From Petrotoga sp. 9PW.55.5.1 (lineage in GTDB: Bacteria; Thermotogota; Thermotogae; Petrotogales; Petrotogaceae), in assembly GCF_003265365.1 (NCBI RefSeq), contig NZ_AUPM01000046.1, forward strand, positions 54,588-118,587: 64,000 nt of DNA, in the 5' to 3' direction. The position numbers were made by a program, and so were the translations under genes. Under the pieces are notes generated by a model that made no database searches, was not told the DNA's origin, and saw nothing but the letters and a program-made list of their open reading frames with translations. Shown here one piece after another: positions 8,118-17,147 of this stretch (its first letter is position 1; each line of letters begins with the position of its first letter).

Positions 8118-9897
8118 TTTTTTCGCCTTTCAAAAATTTTAAAAGATTTTGAGCTGCTATTAAAGGTCCATCTTCTTCATAACCAGTTATTCCCAATTGC
8201 GTACGAAGAACGCCAACTTTTACATTAGAATTGATCATTGTTTCCATAAAAGATCTGGCAATTTTTTCATGTTTTTCTTTCCTTTGTATCGCACCAAATG
8301 GGTTAGCAAAATAGCTGTATGTCAAACCTTTTTCGGCAGTTGTACCCTTAGCCATTCTGGCACCTTTTGAAAATATATCAAGGGCTTTTTCTACATCATC
8401 AAAAAATTCTATTACTGGTTTATTTTCATCTATTTTTTCGTAGTTATTAGCATAAAAAAAGTAATTAATCTTTGTTGGTTTTATAATATCTTCATAGTTA
8501 GAATAAGGTACTATAACACGTGCATTTATTTCATTGGGATTCATAAATATACTTCTGTCCATGGCAGAATACGCATATCCTGGTTGCAAATCATCGAGTC
8601 TTACAAAAGCCCCAGTCTCTGTACCATACGCTACAACTGTACCATCCCCTAAAATATCTAAAGAACCCATATCATCTATGAGTATATTCACCTCTGAAAC
8701 TTGTTTCTTTATCCTGTTTAATGCATCTAAGGTTTCTGATTTTCCTGCTCCACTATCGCCAATTATCATTACGTTATAACTTTTTCCATCTCTTAATTTT
8801 ATCTCAGCCAAGGCTCCGTGTATAGGAAGTCTGTCTTCATCGATAACGATTAAATTATGAATGGTTAATATCATCTTTTTCATATATCCAAAATAATCAA
8901 TTGACGGATCGTTACCTACTAATCCTACATATGTTCCGTCGTTTTCTTTATAAATTATTCCATTATAGTCTTCTTCATTTTCAAAAAAAGATTTGTCTAT
9001 GCCCAATATATAAATTCCATCTGGTTTAACTTCTTCTAAAATTTCAAAATTCGCAAACTCAAAAAGGTTTGCCAATCCAGTTGCTAAAGCAAAATATTCT
9101 TTGTAAACAACGACAAATATTAATTTGTCATTTACATGAATTGGAAATACAATCCAATCATCTGGATTATCTATGTTAATTTTATCGAGAATTGGTTTAT
9201 CTACTACTTTAAAAATCCCTCTTCTTTTATTTGATTGTGTATAAAATATAACAGGAGGTTCTAAAACTACGCTCCAAACAAAACTCATATCGTACAAAAA
9301 ATCTGCATTCTTTATTTTAATGTCTTCTTTAAATTGAGGTTTATCGACAATAAACCCTGCTTGCGCTCCACTTGGTAGTTGTCTTAGAACTTTGACTCTA
9401 GAAGCAGAAATATTAACCATAATCTGTCTGTAAACGCTTAAAACTAAACTTTTTAAATCCGAGTTATTTTTTACAAGAGATATCTGCTTATGAATTCTCT
9501 TTTTTGAATCATGACTGAAGGAATCTGTTTTTGTCATAAATCTATGCTTAGAACGCCATAAGTTGAAAGTATCTTCTACAAACAATGCGAGAATTTCTCT
9601 GTATGCCCCTAACTTTGGAAAACTGAAATATGAAGATTCATCAAGGTGATCCAAAGTGTTTATAGATAAGGCAAGCAGAAGTTGCCTTATTTGTTCTATA
9701 TCATACTTTTCTTCAATTTCTTGTTGTTGTTTGTTTTTTAAAAATAATTGAAAAAAAGGATATAACGTATTATTTGTTTCTTCAGCATCATGAATTAATT
9801 CTATAATTATTTTTTTCAATGATTCAGAATTCAAAATCTGAGAAATGTTGCTGTAAGAAACTTCCCCTGGAATTAATACCGTTCTTTCATTAATCAT
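8110..9897 (-). CDS. HPr-kinase/PEPCK-like P-loop protein of unknown role
   Basis: A 595-residue protein. The first ~350 residues have no motif I recognise. Residues 379-389 are GDSGAGKSETL, nearly identical to the P-loop of HPr kinase/phosphorylase (GDSGxGKSE). Walker-B-like ILIDDMG follows at 405-411. Downstream, DRSIFMNPNEINARVIVPY (about 440-460) recalls the nucleotide/metal-binding stretch of ATP-dependent PEP carboxykinase. The two families share one fold, so the C-terminal ~240 residues are probably a kinase or carboxykinase-like domain. No HPr or other PTS gene lies nearby. It overlaps the sirtuin gene by 8 bases. It is cytoplasmic by composition. The substrate is unknown, and I would not call it hprK. 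Confidence 0.7.
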   Translation of the reverse strand: MINERTVLIPGEVSYSNISQILNSESLKKIIIELIHDAEETNNTLYPFFQLFLKNKQQQEIEEKYDIEQIRQLLLALSINTLDHLDESSYFSFPKLGAYREILALFVEDTFNLWRSKHRFMTKTDSFSHDSKKRIHKQISLVKNNSDLKSLVLSVYRQIMVNISASRVKVLRQLPSGAQAGFIVDKPQFKEDIKIKNADFLYDMSFVWSVVLEPPVIFYTQSNKRRGIFKVVDKPILDKINIDNPDDWIVFPIHVNDKLIFVVVYKEYFALATGLANLFEFANFEILEEVKPDGIYILGIDKSFFENEEDYNGIIYKENDGTYVGLVGNDPSIDYFGYMKKMILTIHNLIVIDEDRLPIHGALAEIKLRDGKSYNVMIIGDSGAGKSETLDALNRIKKQVSEVNILIDDMGSLDILGDGTVVAYGTETGAFVRLDDLQPGYAYSAMDRSIFMNPNEINARVIVPYSNYEDIIKPTKINYFFYANNYEKIDENKPVIEFFDDVEKALDIFSKGARMAKGTTAEKGLTYSYFANPFGAIQRKEKHEKIARSFMETMINSNVKVGVLRTQLGITGYEEDGPLIAAQNLLKFLKGEKNE

Positions 9898-9937
9898 TTA
9901 AACCCTCCCTTTCGAGCTTTAAATTCATATTTTGATT

Positions 9938-10540
9938 TTAACCATTTTCTCCAAGTACTACGCTTATTGTTTTTAAAGCATCTTTTAAACCTTCTTTTGT
10001 TTTGGAAGAAATTGGTATATATAAATATTCACCATAGATGGAAAGACTTTTTTTAATATTGTTATACATTTGCACTTTTTCTTTTTTCTTTAATTTATCA
10101 GCTTTTGTTAGAAGAAATATAAAAGGTATGTTTAAATTCTTGAGCCATTCAACCATTGTAAAATCAAGTTTTTGCGGTAAATGTCTATGATCGATTAGCA
10201 AAAAAACAGTGGTTAAATTTGCCCTGTTTTCAAAGTATTTGTTCATTAATATATTCCATCTTTCTTTTTCTGTTTTTGAAACATTTGCAAATCCATAACC
10301 TGGTAGATCTACAAAGTAATATTCATTATTAACCAAATAATAATTTATGGATCTTGTTTTACCAGGATTAGAACTTACTTTAGCGATTTTAATTCCTAAA
10401 AGTGCGTTCAAAAAACTTGATTTTCCAACATTTGATCTTCCCGCAAAGGCTATTTCTTTTCTATCAGCGGAAGGAAGACTCCGAATATCATATGCCGTTT
10501 TAATTAATTCAACCTTATTTATTTTCAATGCTTCACACAT
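9938..10540 (-). CDS. engB: Ribosome-biogenesis GTPase EngB/YsxC
   Basis: A TRAFAC-class GTPase needed for assembly of the large ribosomal subunit. It has 200 residues. G1 is GRSNVGKSSFLNALL, the switch I region is KTRSINYYLV, G3 is DLPGYGFA, G4 is LTKADK, and the G5 region is YIPISSKTKEGL. ATG 10540 lies within the end of the phosphoesterase gene (8-base overlap). The AAGG just before it is closer than usual, so the exact start is uncertain by a few codons. Confidence 0.95.
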   Translation of the reverse strand: MCEALKINKVELIKTAYDIRSLPSADRKEIAFAGRSNVGKSSFLNALLGIKIAKVSSNPGKTRSINYYLVNNEYYFVDLPGYGFANVSKTEKERWNILMNKYFENRANLTTVFLLIDHRHLPQKLDFTMVEWLKNLNIPFIFLLTKADKLKKKEKVQMYNNIKKSLSIYGEYLYIPISSKTKEGLKDALKTISVVLGENG

Positions 10541-11009
10541 CCTTAATCTGAACTGTTCCTGTCTTAAGCTCTATTATACCATAAGTTGATTTACCTGTTA
10601 GCCATCCTGAAAATTCTCCTGGATTTAAGATCACCGTATTGCCAGTTTTTCGTTGTACTATTTCATGGGTATGTCCAAAAAATATATAATCATAAATCCC
10701 TGAATTTTCAGCGGCCATTAAAGAATAAGGCTCATGCATCAAAAAGATTTTTTTGTTTTCTTTTTCAATCGTAATGGGACCATTTTTTATTTTCTTTTTG
10801 GATTTTTCATATAACAATAGTTTTTCTCCGTCATTGTTACCAAATACCCCATAAAAATCTATTTCATCCTGAATAATATACGGCAAAGTAAATGGAGAAA
10901 CAAAATCTCCACAATGAAAGATTGTATTAATATTATATTCCTTTACTAACTTCGGAACTTTTTTTATAAGATCCATATTATCATGTGAATCAGTCAAAAC
11001 TAACCACAC
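10533..11009 (-). CDS. YfcE/MJ0936-type metallophosphoesterase
   Basis: Small calcineurin-like phosphodiesterase of 158 residues. The metal-binding motifs run in the expected order: DSHDN (D8, H10), HCGDFVSPF, GNNDGE, MHEP and GHTHE. The natural substrate of this family is poorly defined; some members hydrolyse cyclic or artificial phosphodiesters. The start is GTG 11009, with GAGGTGG 8 bases upstream. It overlaps engB by 8 bases and follows the thiamine pyrophosphokinase gene by 13 bases, consistent with one operon. Confidence 0.88.
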   Translation of the reverse strand: MWLVLTDSHDNMDLIKKVPKLVKEYNINTIFHCGDFVSPFTLPYIIQDEIDFYGVFGNNDGEKLLLYEKSKKKIKNGPITIEKENKKIFLMHEPYSLMAAENSGIYDYIFFGHTHEIVQRKTGNTVILNPGEFSGWLTGKSTYGIIELKTGTVQIKDV

Positions 11010-11022
11010 TTTTATCCACCTC

Positions 11023-11670
11023 TTAATGCCTTTTATTTATCCATCTGATATAAATTACAATTCCATTATCAACTGATATTTCAACTTGATTTTCAGCGGC
11101 GTAATTGCTTATTCCTAACGATTTAAAATTATCAAGGTTTTTTTTATATAAAGAGTATTTAAACCCTTTTAAAGTTAAACCATAGACGGGTTCACCTATT
11201 CTTAGTATCGACCAACTCTCTTCGGGGATTGCTTCTTCTGTTACTTTTTTATTTACTACCCCAATTTTGATATCTTCTTCAAATATGATAGGGTTTAAGT
11301 CTATGTATTCAGCCAATAAAAAAATATTTGCCAATTCCTGATCTATTCGGTTTCCTAAAACCCCCGACAAAATTACGTCCTTTTTCTTTTCTTTTCTTAA
11401 AAAAATAAGTGCTAATTCTGTATCGATCTCATCTTTTTCCTTAGGAAAATCTAATATAATAGTACCGTTTTCTTTTGCCCATAAAATATCCTCAGTTTTT
11501 GCTGAGTCAAAATCTCCCATGAGATAGTTGGGTGGAAAGTTAATTTTTTTGAATATTTCTATTCCGGAATCACATGCTATCGTTAAAGAGGCCTTATTTG
11601 TCATTTGCTTATAAAAATTTAATGAGCTTCTTTGGCCAGCTCCTGATATTATGTATATAATTTTCTTCAT
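11023..11670 (-). CDS. thiN: Thiamine pyrophosphokinase
   Basis: Transfers pyrophosphate from ATP to thiamine to make the cofactor thiamine diphosphate. Motifs are ACDSGIEIF, LMGDFDSAKTE and FPKEKDEIDTELAL, with GVLGNRIDQELAN following, as in the TPK catalytic domain. The C-terminal half forms the beta-rich thiamine-binding domain. The start is unclear. TTG 11685 has no ribosome-binding site. ATG 11670 directly touches GGAGG (0-base spacing). The same GGAGG sits 9 bases before an in-frame ATT at 11661. ATG 11670 gives the family-like start MKKIIYIISGAG and is used here. Confidence 0.9.
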   Translation of the reverse strand: MKKIIYIISGAGQRSSLNFYKQMTNKASLTIACDSGIEIFKKINFPPNYLMGDFDSAKTEDILWAKENGTIILDFPKEKDEIDTELALIFLRKEKKKDVILSGVLGNRIDQELANIFLLAEYIDLNPIIFEEDIKIGVVNKKVTEEAIPEESWSILRIGEPVYGLTLKGFKYSLYKKNLDNFKSLGISNYAAENQVEISVDNGIVIYIRWINKRH

Positions 11671-11687
11671 CCTCCGATAATTCAATT

Positions 11688-13160
11688 TTATTTTTCTAAC
11701 TTAATTATGGTTTTGTATATATTATCCGCGATCAACCGTGGAGTTACATAATAGCTTGTGTATTCTTCGGATAAATCACGCGCTGTTTTATAAACTAAAT
11801 AACTTCCCAAAACAGATGCTTGCATTAGAGGCAGGCCTTGAGCCATAAAAGAACCAATTACTCCAGATAGCAAATCACCTGACCCACCTTTTGCTAGACT
11901 GGAATTTCCAAATATATTGAAGTAAGTTTCTTCACCATTAGTAATTATAGTAGTAGAAGATTTATAAACTACTGTACAATCGATTTTTTTTGCGTAATCT
12001 TCTAAAGTAAAAACATCGTTTTTAACGTTTTTAAATACTTTCGCTAATTCTCCAACATGAGGTGTTATGACGAAATTTTCTCCTAATTGCGTATTCTCGT
12101 CTTTTAAAAGAGCTAAAGCATCAGCATCCAGAAGAAACTTTTTTTTATCCTTATATTGGTTAACTATTTTATCTACAAATCTTATAGCCTTTTCTGTTAT
12201 CCCAGGACCAATTATTATGACGTTTGATCTTTCTATATCTTCTTTTAGATATAGAACATCATCCTCTTCAAAATATTCTTTATTCAAAGAGTTATAAATA
12301 ACAGAGGGTTCCAAACCTAAAATATCTGAGGAATCTTGTGGAGTTATTAATTTTACTAACCCAGCACCCGTTCTTTGAGCCCCAATGGCCGTGATTATAG
12401 GGGCTCCTGGATATTTTTTGCTACCTGCCAAGATTAATATTGAACCGAATCTATACTTGTAAGAGTCGTTTGGTCTATAAGGTAGTAAGCTTTTTGCTAA
12501 TTCGTCTCTTATTAATTCCCTATTTATAGAACTTAGTAAAGAGTTATCGAAGGATAAAGGAGCTATTTTTATTTCTCCACAATAGTCTCTAGCGGGATAT
12601 AATAGATGACCTATCTTTAAAAATCCAAAGGTTACGGTTTCGTCTGCTACTACCGCTTGGCCTAGAATTTCTCCAGTATCAGTTGATATACCAGAAGGTA
12701 TGTCGATAGAAATGACACGTGCTCCCGCGTTATTTATTTCTTTTATTACTTCGGAAATTTCTCCTTGAACTTCACCTTTTAAACCAATTCCAATTAACCC
12801 ATCAATTATTAAATCATACTTTTTCATATCTACAGATATGTCTTTGTAATTAAAAATATCAATCTGATACTCTCTCGCTATTTCAAGCTGTTTTTTAAAA
12901 TCTTTACTTCCTTGTTCGGGGTCTCCAACTATTAGTATTTCTACATCATAACCACGATTTTTTAAAATTCTTGCAGTTGCTACCCCATCACCACCGTTGT
13001 TACCTTTGGATACAACTGATAAAATTAATGTAGGGTTATAATTTTCAACTATGTCAGCTACTGCAAAAGCAGCTTGTTCCATAAGAATTTCAGATGATAT
13101 ACCTTTTTCAATAGTTATCTTATCAATATTTTTTGCTTCTTGAGAAGTTAATATTTTCAT
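11688..13160 (-). CDS. nnr: Bifunctional NAD(P)H-hydrate epimerase / ADP-dependent dehydratase
   Basis: Repairs damaged NADH and NADPH hydrates. The N-terminal YjeF_N epimerase domain (1-210) has SKGNNGGDGVATARIL and SIDIPSGIS. The C-terminal ribokinase-like dehydratase (about 230-490) has ILAGSKKYPGAP, FVITPHVGELAKVF and the nucleotide motif GGSGDLLSGVIGSF. The fused form of 490 residues is normal in bacteria. ATG 13160 is preceded by GGGGTGA. It lies between purA and thiN with short gaps, so it is part of the long minus-strand gene run. Confidence 0.95.
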   Translation of the reverse strand: MKILTSQEAKNIDKITIEKGISSEILMEQAAFAVADIVENYNPTLILSVVSKGNNGGDGVATARILKNRGYDVEILIVGDPEQGSKDFKKQLEIAREYQIDIFNYKDISVDMKKYDLIIDGLIGIGLKGEVQGEISEVIKEINNAGARVISIDIPSGISTDTGEILGQAVVADETVTFGFLKIGHLLYPARDYCGEIKIAPLSFDNSLLSSINRELIRDELAKSLLPYRPNDSYKYRFGSILILAGSKKYPGAPIITAIGAQRTGAGLVKLITPQDSSDILGLEPSVIYNSLNKEYFEEDDVLYLKEDIERSNVIIIGPGITEKAIRFVDKIVNQYKDKKKFLLDADALALLKDENTQLGENFVITPHVGELAKVFKNVKNDVFTLEDYAKKIDCTVVYKSSTTIITNGEETYFNIFGNSSLAKGGSGDLLSGVIGSFMAQGLPLMQASVLGSYLVYKTARDLSEEYTSYYVTPRLIADNIYKTIIKLEK

Positions 13161-13179
13161 TATTTAATCACCCCTATTT

Positions 13180-14481
13180 TCATTTACGGTGAATATTTAA
13201 CACAAGATGATTTTTAGAACACATTTCTTCTGTCTTTGGACCATACGAAATGTAATCTATATCTACACCTACTTCCTCTTGAATAAAAGAAAGGTATTTT
13301 AAAAAGTTAATTTCGTTTGTATCTGTCCAACCATCTAATTCAATATATATCGGTTTAGCAACAAAGAAATCATAAGAAGAGGAGGGGGTGTCTTTTAATT
13401 TTCCGTTCACTTCGTAATGAGTACATATTTTTATTTTATCTATTCCATTTAATACATCAGCTTTTGTAATTACAAGTCCGGTTAGTCCTGAACGTATCTT
13501 GGCGTATCTTAAAGCAGGTAAATCTAGCCAACCAATTCTGCGAGGCCTTCCTGTAGTTGCTCCAAATTCATTTCCTAATTTTCTTATCTTACTGGCTTCA
13601 TCTCCAAATATCTCAGTTGGGAAAGGACCTTCCCCTACACGTGTTGTATATGCCTTAAGTACACCGTAGACTTCGTCTAATTCAAATGTTGAGAAACCTA
13701 CTGAAGAAACCCCATGAGCCATACAAGAAGATGAAGTTACAAAAGGATATGTACCAAAATCTAAGTCTAATAAAACCCCTTGTGCTCCTTCAAAAAGTAC
13801 GGATGTGCTACGGAAAACTTTCCCCATTTCAACTGCACTTGCATAGTTAACCTTCAACTTTTCCAAATTGTTTCTAGCATTTAATAAATATTCAATAACG
13901 TCGTCTTTATTTGATTTTAACTTTTCCCCATATTGGCTCTTTTTTAGGTAATAGATATTATCCAAACGTTCTTCAAGCAATCTTTCATCAAATAAATAGT
14001 AAAGTTTTATTCCCTCACGAGAGACTTTATCAGTATAAGCAGGCCCAATTCCCCTTCTTGTTGTTCCAATTGGTTTTTTTCTCATATTTTCGATGATTTC
14101 ATCCTCTTCTTTGTGCCAAGGTAAAACTAAAAATGTTTCTAAATCTATATAAAACCTAGAAGATATTCCAGGAAAATCATTTTCTAAAACATTAAGTTCA
14201 TCAACTAATTTTTCTAAATCTAATACCATTCCCGCTCCTAAAAAACCTTTTGAATCAGATCGAGGAGTTATAGAAGGCAACATATGATTTACATATTTTC
14301 TGCCTTTATAATATATTGTATGCCCAGCGTTTGCTCCGCCAGAAAATCTCACGATCCATTCAAATTTTTCTGAAAAATAGTTAACAACTTTTCCTTTACC
14401 TTCATCTCCCCATTGAGCACCTACTATAGACATTTTATTCATTGATTTCGCATACTGTATGTATGCTTTCCTCCCTTCCAT
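13180..14481 (-). CDS. purA: Adenylosuccinate synthetase
   Basis: Forms adenylosuccinate from IMP, aspartate and GTP, the first committed step to AMP. The hallmark GAQWGDEGKGK lies near the N-terminus. NAGHT, GAQGVLLDLDFGTYPFVT and TTGRPRRIGWLD are all present. The start is unresolved. ATG 14481 has no ribosome-binding site; ATG 14442 and ATG 14433 are closer to the family's usual N-terminus but also lack one. The only good Shine-Dalgarno, GGGAGG at 14475-14470, is 9 bases before an in-frame ATA at 14460. The open frame from 14481 is reported. Confidence 0.93.
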   Translation of the reverse strand: MEGRKAYIQYAKSMNKMSIVGAQWGDEGKGKVVNYFSEKFEWIVRFSGGANAGHTIYYKGRKYVNHMLPSITPRSDSKGFLGAGMVLDLEKLVDELNVLENDFPGISSRFYIDLETFLVLPWHKEEDEIIENMRKKPIGTTRRGIGPAYTDKVSREGIKLYYLFDERLLEERLDNIYYLKKSQYGEKLKSNKDDVIEYLLNARNNLEKLKVNYASAVEMGKVFRSTSVLFEGAQGVLLDLDFGTYPFVTSSSCMAHGVSSVGFSTFELDEVYGVLKAYTTRVGEGPFPTEIFGDEASKIRKLGNEFGATTGRPRRIGWLDLPALRYAKIRSGLTGLVITKADVLNGIDKIKICTHYEVNGKLKDTPSSSYDFFVAKPIYIELDGWTDTNEINFLKYLSFIQEEVGVDIDYISYGPKTEEMCSKNHLVLNIHRK

Positions 14482-14522
14482 TTCAGAAATACACTTGATT
14501 TTTTTTCTTAATTTTAGTTATT

Positions 14523-14990
14523 TTAATAATGATATTTTTCATTCTTAAGTATTTTATTAGCTCTAAATAATTGTTCTAAAATTAGTAAAACAGATAGTTC
14601 ATGTGTAAAAGTAAATTTTGATAAAGATATAATCTTATCACAATAATTAAAAATTTTTTTTGAATGTCCTAAAGGGCCTCCAATTAGAAAGTTAATAAAT
14701 TTTTTACCAGAAGTACTTTTAGCTTTTTCATAAAACTTTGAAAACTCTATTGAGGTTAAAGCTTCGCCATTTTCATCCATTACAATATTGTAGGAGCCAG
14801 AAAAATAATCACTAATTCTTGTAAAATCCTTTTCTTTGTATTCATATGGAGACAACTTATTTAAATCTCCTGATAAAGGTATTTGGATTAGTTTTATTTT
14901 TTCGTATTTTCCTATCCACTTTAAATACTGATTTATTCCTAATAATATGAATTCACTTTTTATAGGTCCTATTACAATAATACGAGTCAA
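14523..14990 (-). CDS. rlmH: 23S rRNA pseudouridine-1915 N3-methyltransferase RlmH
   Basis: SPOUT-class methyltransferase acting on helix 69 of 23S rRNA. At 155 residues it is the usual size. The SAM-binding knot is [10 protein letters not shown], followed by [20 protein letters not shown] and [15 protein letters not shown], which match the family signature ending in YH. The start is TTG 14990, overlapping the stop of the formiminotransferase gene by 4 bases (TTGA). It is the last gene before purA in the minus-strand direction. Confidence 0.93.
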   Translation of the reverse strand: MTRIIVIGPIKSEFILLGINQYLKWIGKYEKIKLIQIPLSGDLNKLSPYEYKEKDFTRISDYFSGSYNIVMDENGEALTSIEFSKFYEKAKSTSGKKFINFLIGGPLGHSKKIFNYCDKIISLSKFTFTHELSVLLILEQLFRANKILKNEKYHY

Positions 14991-15901
14991 TCTTTGTTCT
15001 CTACCTTCATATTTTTAGTTATCTCTGAATTATTTAACAAAATTTCTTCAATTGTAAATAATTCTCCATCCAAATTACCTATCAAACTTCTAAAAGACTG
15101 CAAAAACAATTTGCCCGTTAAAGGAGATGAAAGAGTAACCTTTTCAATTTCACAACCGAAGTGATTAATAATCTTTTTTGTTTCGCTATATAATAGATAT
15201 AGAGATATATCCCCTTCTTTTGCGTTTATAGTCAAACTAAACCTACTGTTTTGCTTTCTTTCCAAAAAAACACTTCCGGGAATGTTTATGATTAATTCTT
15301 GCCTTATTTGTTCAGCAAGCCATCTATCAAAAGTACTTATGTGAAACTCTAAGGATATTAAAAAATCTCTTACTCCTATAACTGTGGCACCAGCAGTGGG
15401 ATGGGGCGTATCGGGCCCAAAATCTGGTTTCCATTCTGGAAGAGCCATTTTTTTTGATAGAAATTCAAACTCACCTTTTCTAATGTAATTAATGTTTTTT
15501 CTTTTTTCAGTCTTGGCAGAATTTTCATAAAGATATATTGGTAAACTTAAACTTTCAGCAAGCCTTTTTGATAGTCTTTCAACAAGCTGGTTTGCTTCTT
15601 GTGGATTAACGGAAAGCAAGGGGATTATTGGAATTACATCTACCGCTCCGATTCTTGGATGATATCCGGTGTGATTTCTTAAATCGATTTTATCGATACA
15701 TAATCTGACCATTTGAAATAAGAACTCTTCAATTTGAGGCAAGTCGCCCACTAAACTGATGAAACTTCTGTTGAAATATTCGTCTCTTCTACATGAAATG
15801 AACCAAACCCTTTCAAATTTATCAGATAAATGTTTTATTTGCTCTATTATTTCTATATTTTTACCTTCGCTAATATTTGGTAGAGTTTCAATCAGCTTCA
15901 T
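14987..15901 (-). CDS. Glutamate formiminotransferase-like protein
   Basis: The 304-residue sequence matches the two formiminotransferase subdomains. N-terminal NISEGKN and [19 protein letters not shown] carry the folate/formimino site. The stretch [20 protein letters not shown] is characteristic of the family. No cyclodeaminase domain is fused. Stand-alone versions are found widely in anaerobes that have no histidine degradation pathway, so the true role may be another one-carbon transfer to tetrahydrofolate. ATG 15901 has GAGGTGA upstream. It is placed between rodA and rlmH, 4 bases after rodA. Confidence 0.85.
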   Translation of the reverse strand: MKLIETLPNISEGKNIEIIEQIKHLSDKFERVWFISCRRDEYFNRSFISLVGDLPQIEEFLFQMVRLCIDKIDLRNHTGYHPRIGAVDVIPIIPLLSVNPQEANQLVERLSKRLAESLSLPIYLYENSAKTEKRKNINYIRKGEFEFLSKKMALPEWKPDFGPDTPHPTAGATVIGVRDFLISLEFHISTFDRWLAEQIRQELIINIPGSVFLERKQNSRFSLTINAKEGDISLYLLYSETKKIINHFGCEIEKVTLSSPLTGKLFLQSFRSLIGNLDGELFTIEEILLNNSEITKNMKVENKD

Positions 15902-15905
15902 AGCA

Positions 15906-17012
15906 TCACCTCGTTATATTCTTTTCAGTCATTAGACCTTTAGTAGCTATACCTAATAATATAGAAAATGAAACAAAAGATGTTCCCCCATTTGATATTA
16001 AAGGTAAAGGTATACCTGTAACCGGGAGTATCCCTAAATTCATTCCTATGTTCTGAAACACATGAAAGAATATCATGAACGCTGTTCCTACATAGAAGAG
16101 TTCCCAAAATAAATTCTCACTTCTTTTGTAGCCTTCGTACAATCTCCAGATAATAGTTGAGTAGAGTAATAAAACGATACACACCCCCAAAAATCCTAAC
16201 TCTTCACCAATCACTGAAAAAATAAAATCTGTGTGACTTTCAGGAACTGACTGGGTTAAATTCATATAACCACTCATATAACCTTGTCCTAAAAGTCCGC
16301 CCGAACCCACCGCTCTAATAGCCTGAGCTGTATTATAATAATAACTCAAAGAATACTCTTGAGGAAACAAAAATCCTATAATTCTCCCTCTCTGATATTC
16401 TTGAAGGTTAAAAAAAATAAACGGAGCGGCTATCAAACCTAATCCCATACTATATTGCCAGACTTTTTCAAAATTACCAGAGACAAAAACAAGAACAAAC
16501 CATGTAAGTAAGATAATAATTGTACTACTGAAATCAGGTTCTTTATATATTAACAAAGCAGCTAATATTATCATTAGACTTGCAAAATAAAATTTTTTGG
16601 AATCCTTTTGAGAAAGTATATAGCTTAAATATAATATAAATACTGGCTTGAATATTTCAGATGGTTGAAATCCAACTGGGCCAATTCTTATCCACCTTCT
16701 AGCTCCACTAATTGGAGGAAAAAACAAAACTAAAAATAAAAATAAAACTGTTATGTAAAATAATAAGGGAATATATTTCTTTATAAACCTTTCTGGAATA
16801 AAAATTAAAAGGATAAAAAAAATGTTTCCTAAAATAATCCACATAAACTGTTGATTTTCTATTCCTTCCAACGAGCTGTTTATAACTGAACTTTTAACGA
16901 ACAAATACCCTATAATTTCTAATAAAAAGTATGCTAACATCAATAAAAACTCAACATTTTTAATTCTTTCTTTTCTGCTGTATATAATCTTGCTTATCGG
17001 AGAAGAAATCAC
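15906..17012 (-). CDS. rodA: SEDS-family peptidoglycan glycosyltransferase RodA
   Basis: An integral membrane protein with about ten hydrophobic segments. It polymerises glycan strands for lateral wall growth, working with a class B penicillin-binding protein. The SEDS motifs are PPISGARRWIRIGPVGFQPSE, SHTDFIFSVIGEELGFLG and, near the C-terminus, GIPLPLISNGGTSF. The length of 368 residues favours RodA over FtsW. The start is GTG 17012, with GGAGG 8 bases upstream. It heads the minus-strand run, divergent from birA, so 17013-17147 must hold both promoters. Confidence 0.92.
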   Translation of the reverse strand: MISSPISKIIYSRKERIKNVEFLLMLAYFLLEIIGYLFVKSSVINSSLEGIENQQFMWIILGNIFFILLIFIPERFIKKYIPLLFYITVLFLFLVLFFPPISGARRWIRIGPVGFQPSEIFKPVFILYLSYILSQKDSKKFYFASLMIILAALLIYKEPDFSSTIIILLTWFVLVFVSGNFEKVWQYSMGLGLIAAPFIFFNLQEYQRGRIIGFLFPQEYSLSYYYNTAQAIRAVGSGGLLGQGYMSGYMNLTQSVPESHTDFIFSVIGEELGFLGVCIVLLLYSTIIWRLYEGYKRSENLFWELFYVGTAFMIFFHVFQNIGMNLGILPVTGIPLPLISNGGTSFVSFSILLGIATKGLMTEKNITR

Positions 17013-17147
17013 GAAATTTTCCTCCTTTTTACTTTCTTTCCAAATAATTATATCATATAGAATTTTTAGAATATGCTTTTTCGCTTTTTTATATTATAAT
17101 TAATAAAGAAATAAATTTGACTTTGTTAAAGGAGGAGCTTTTTTACT

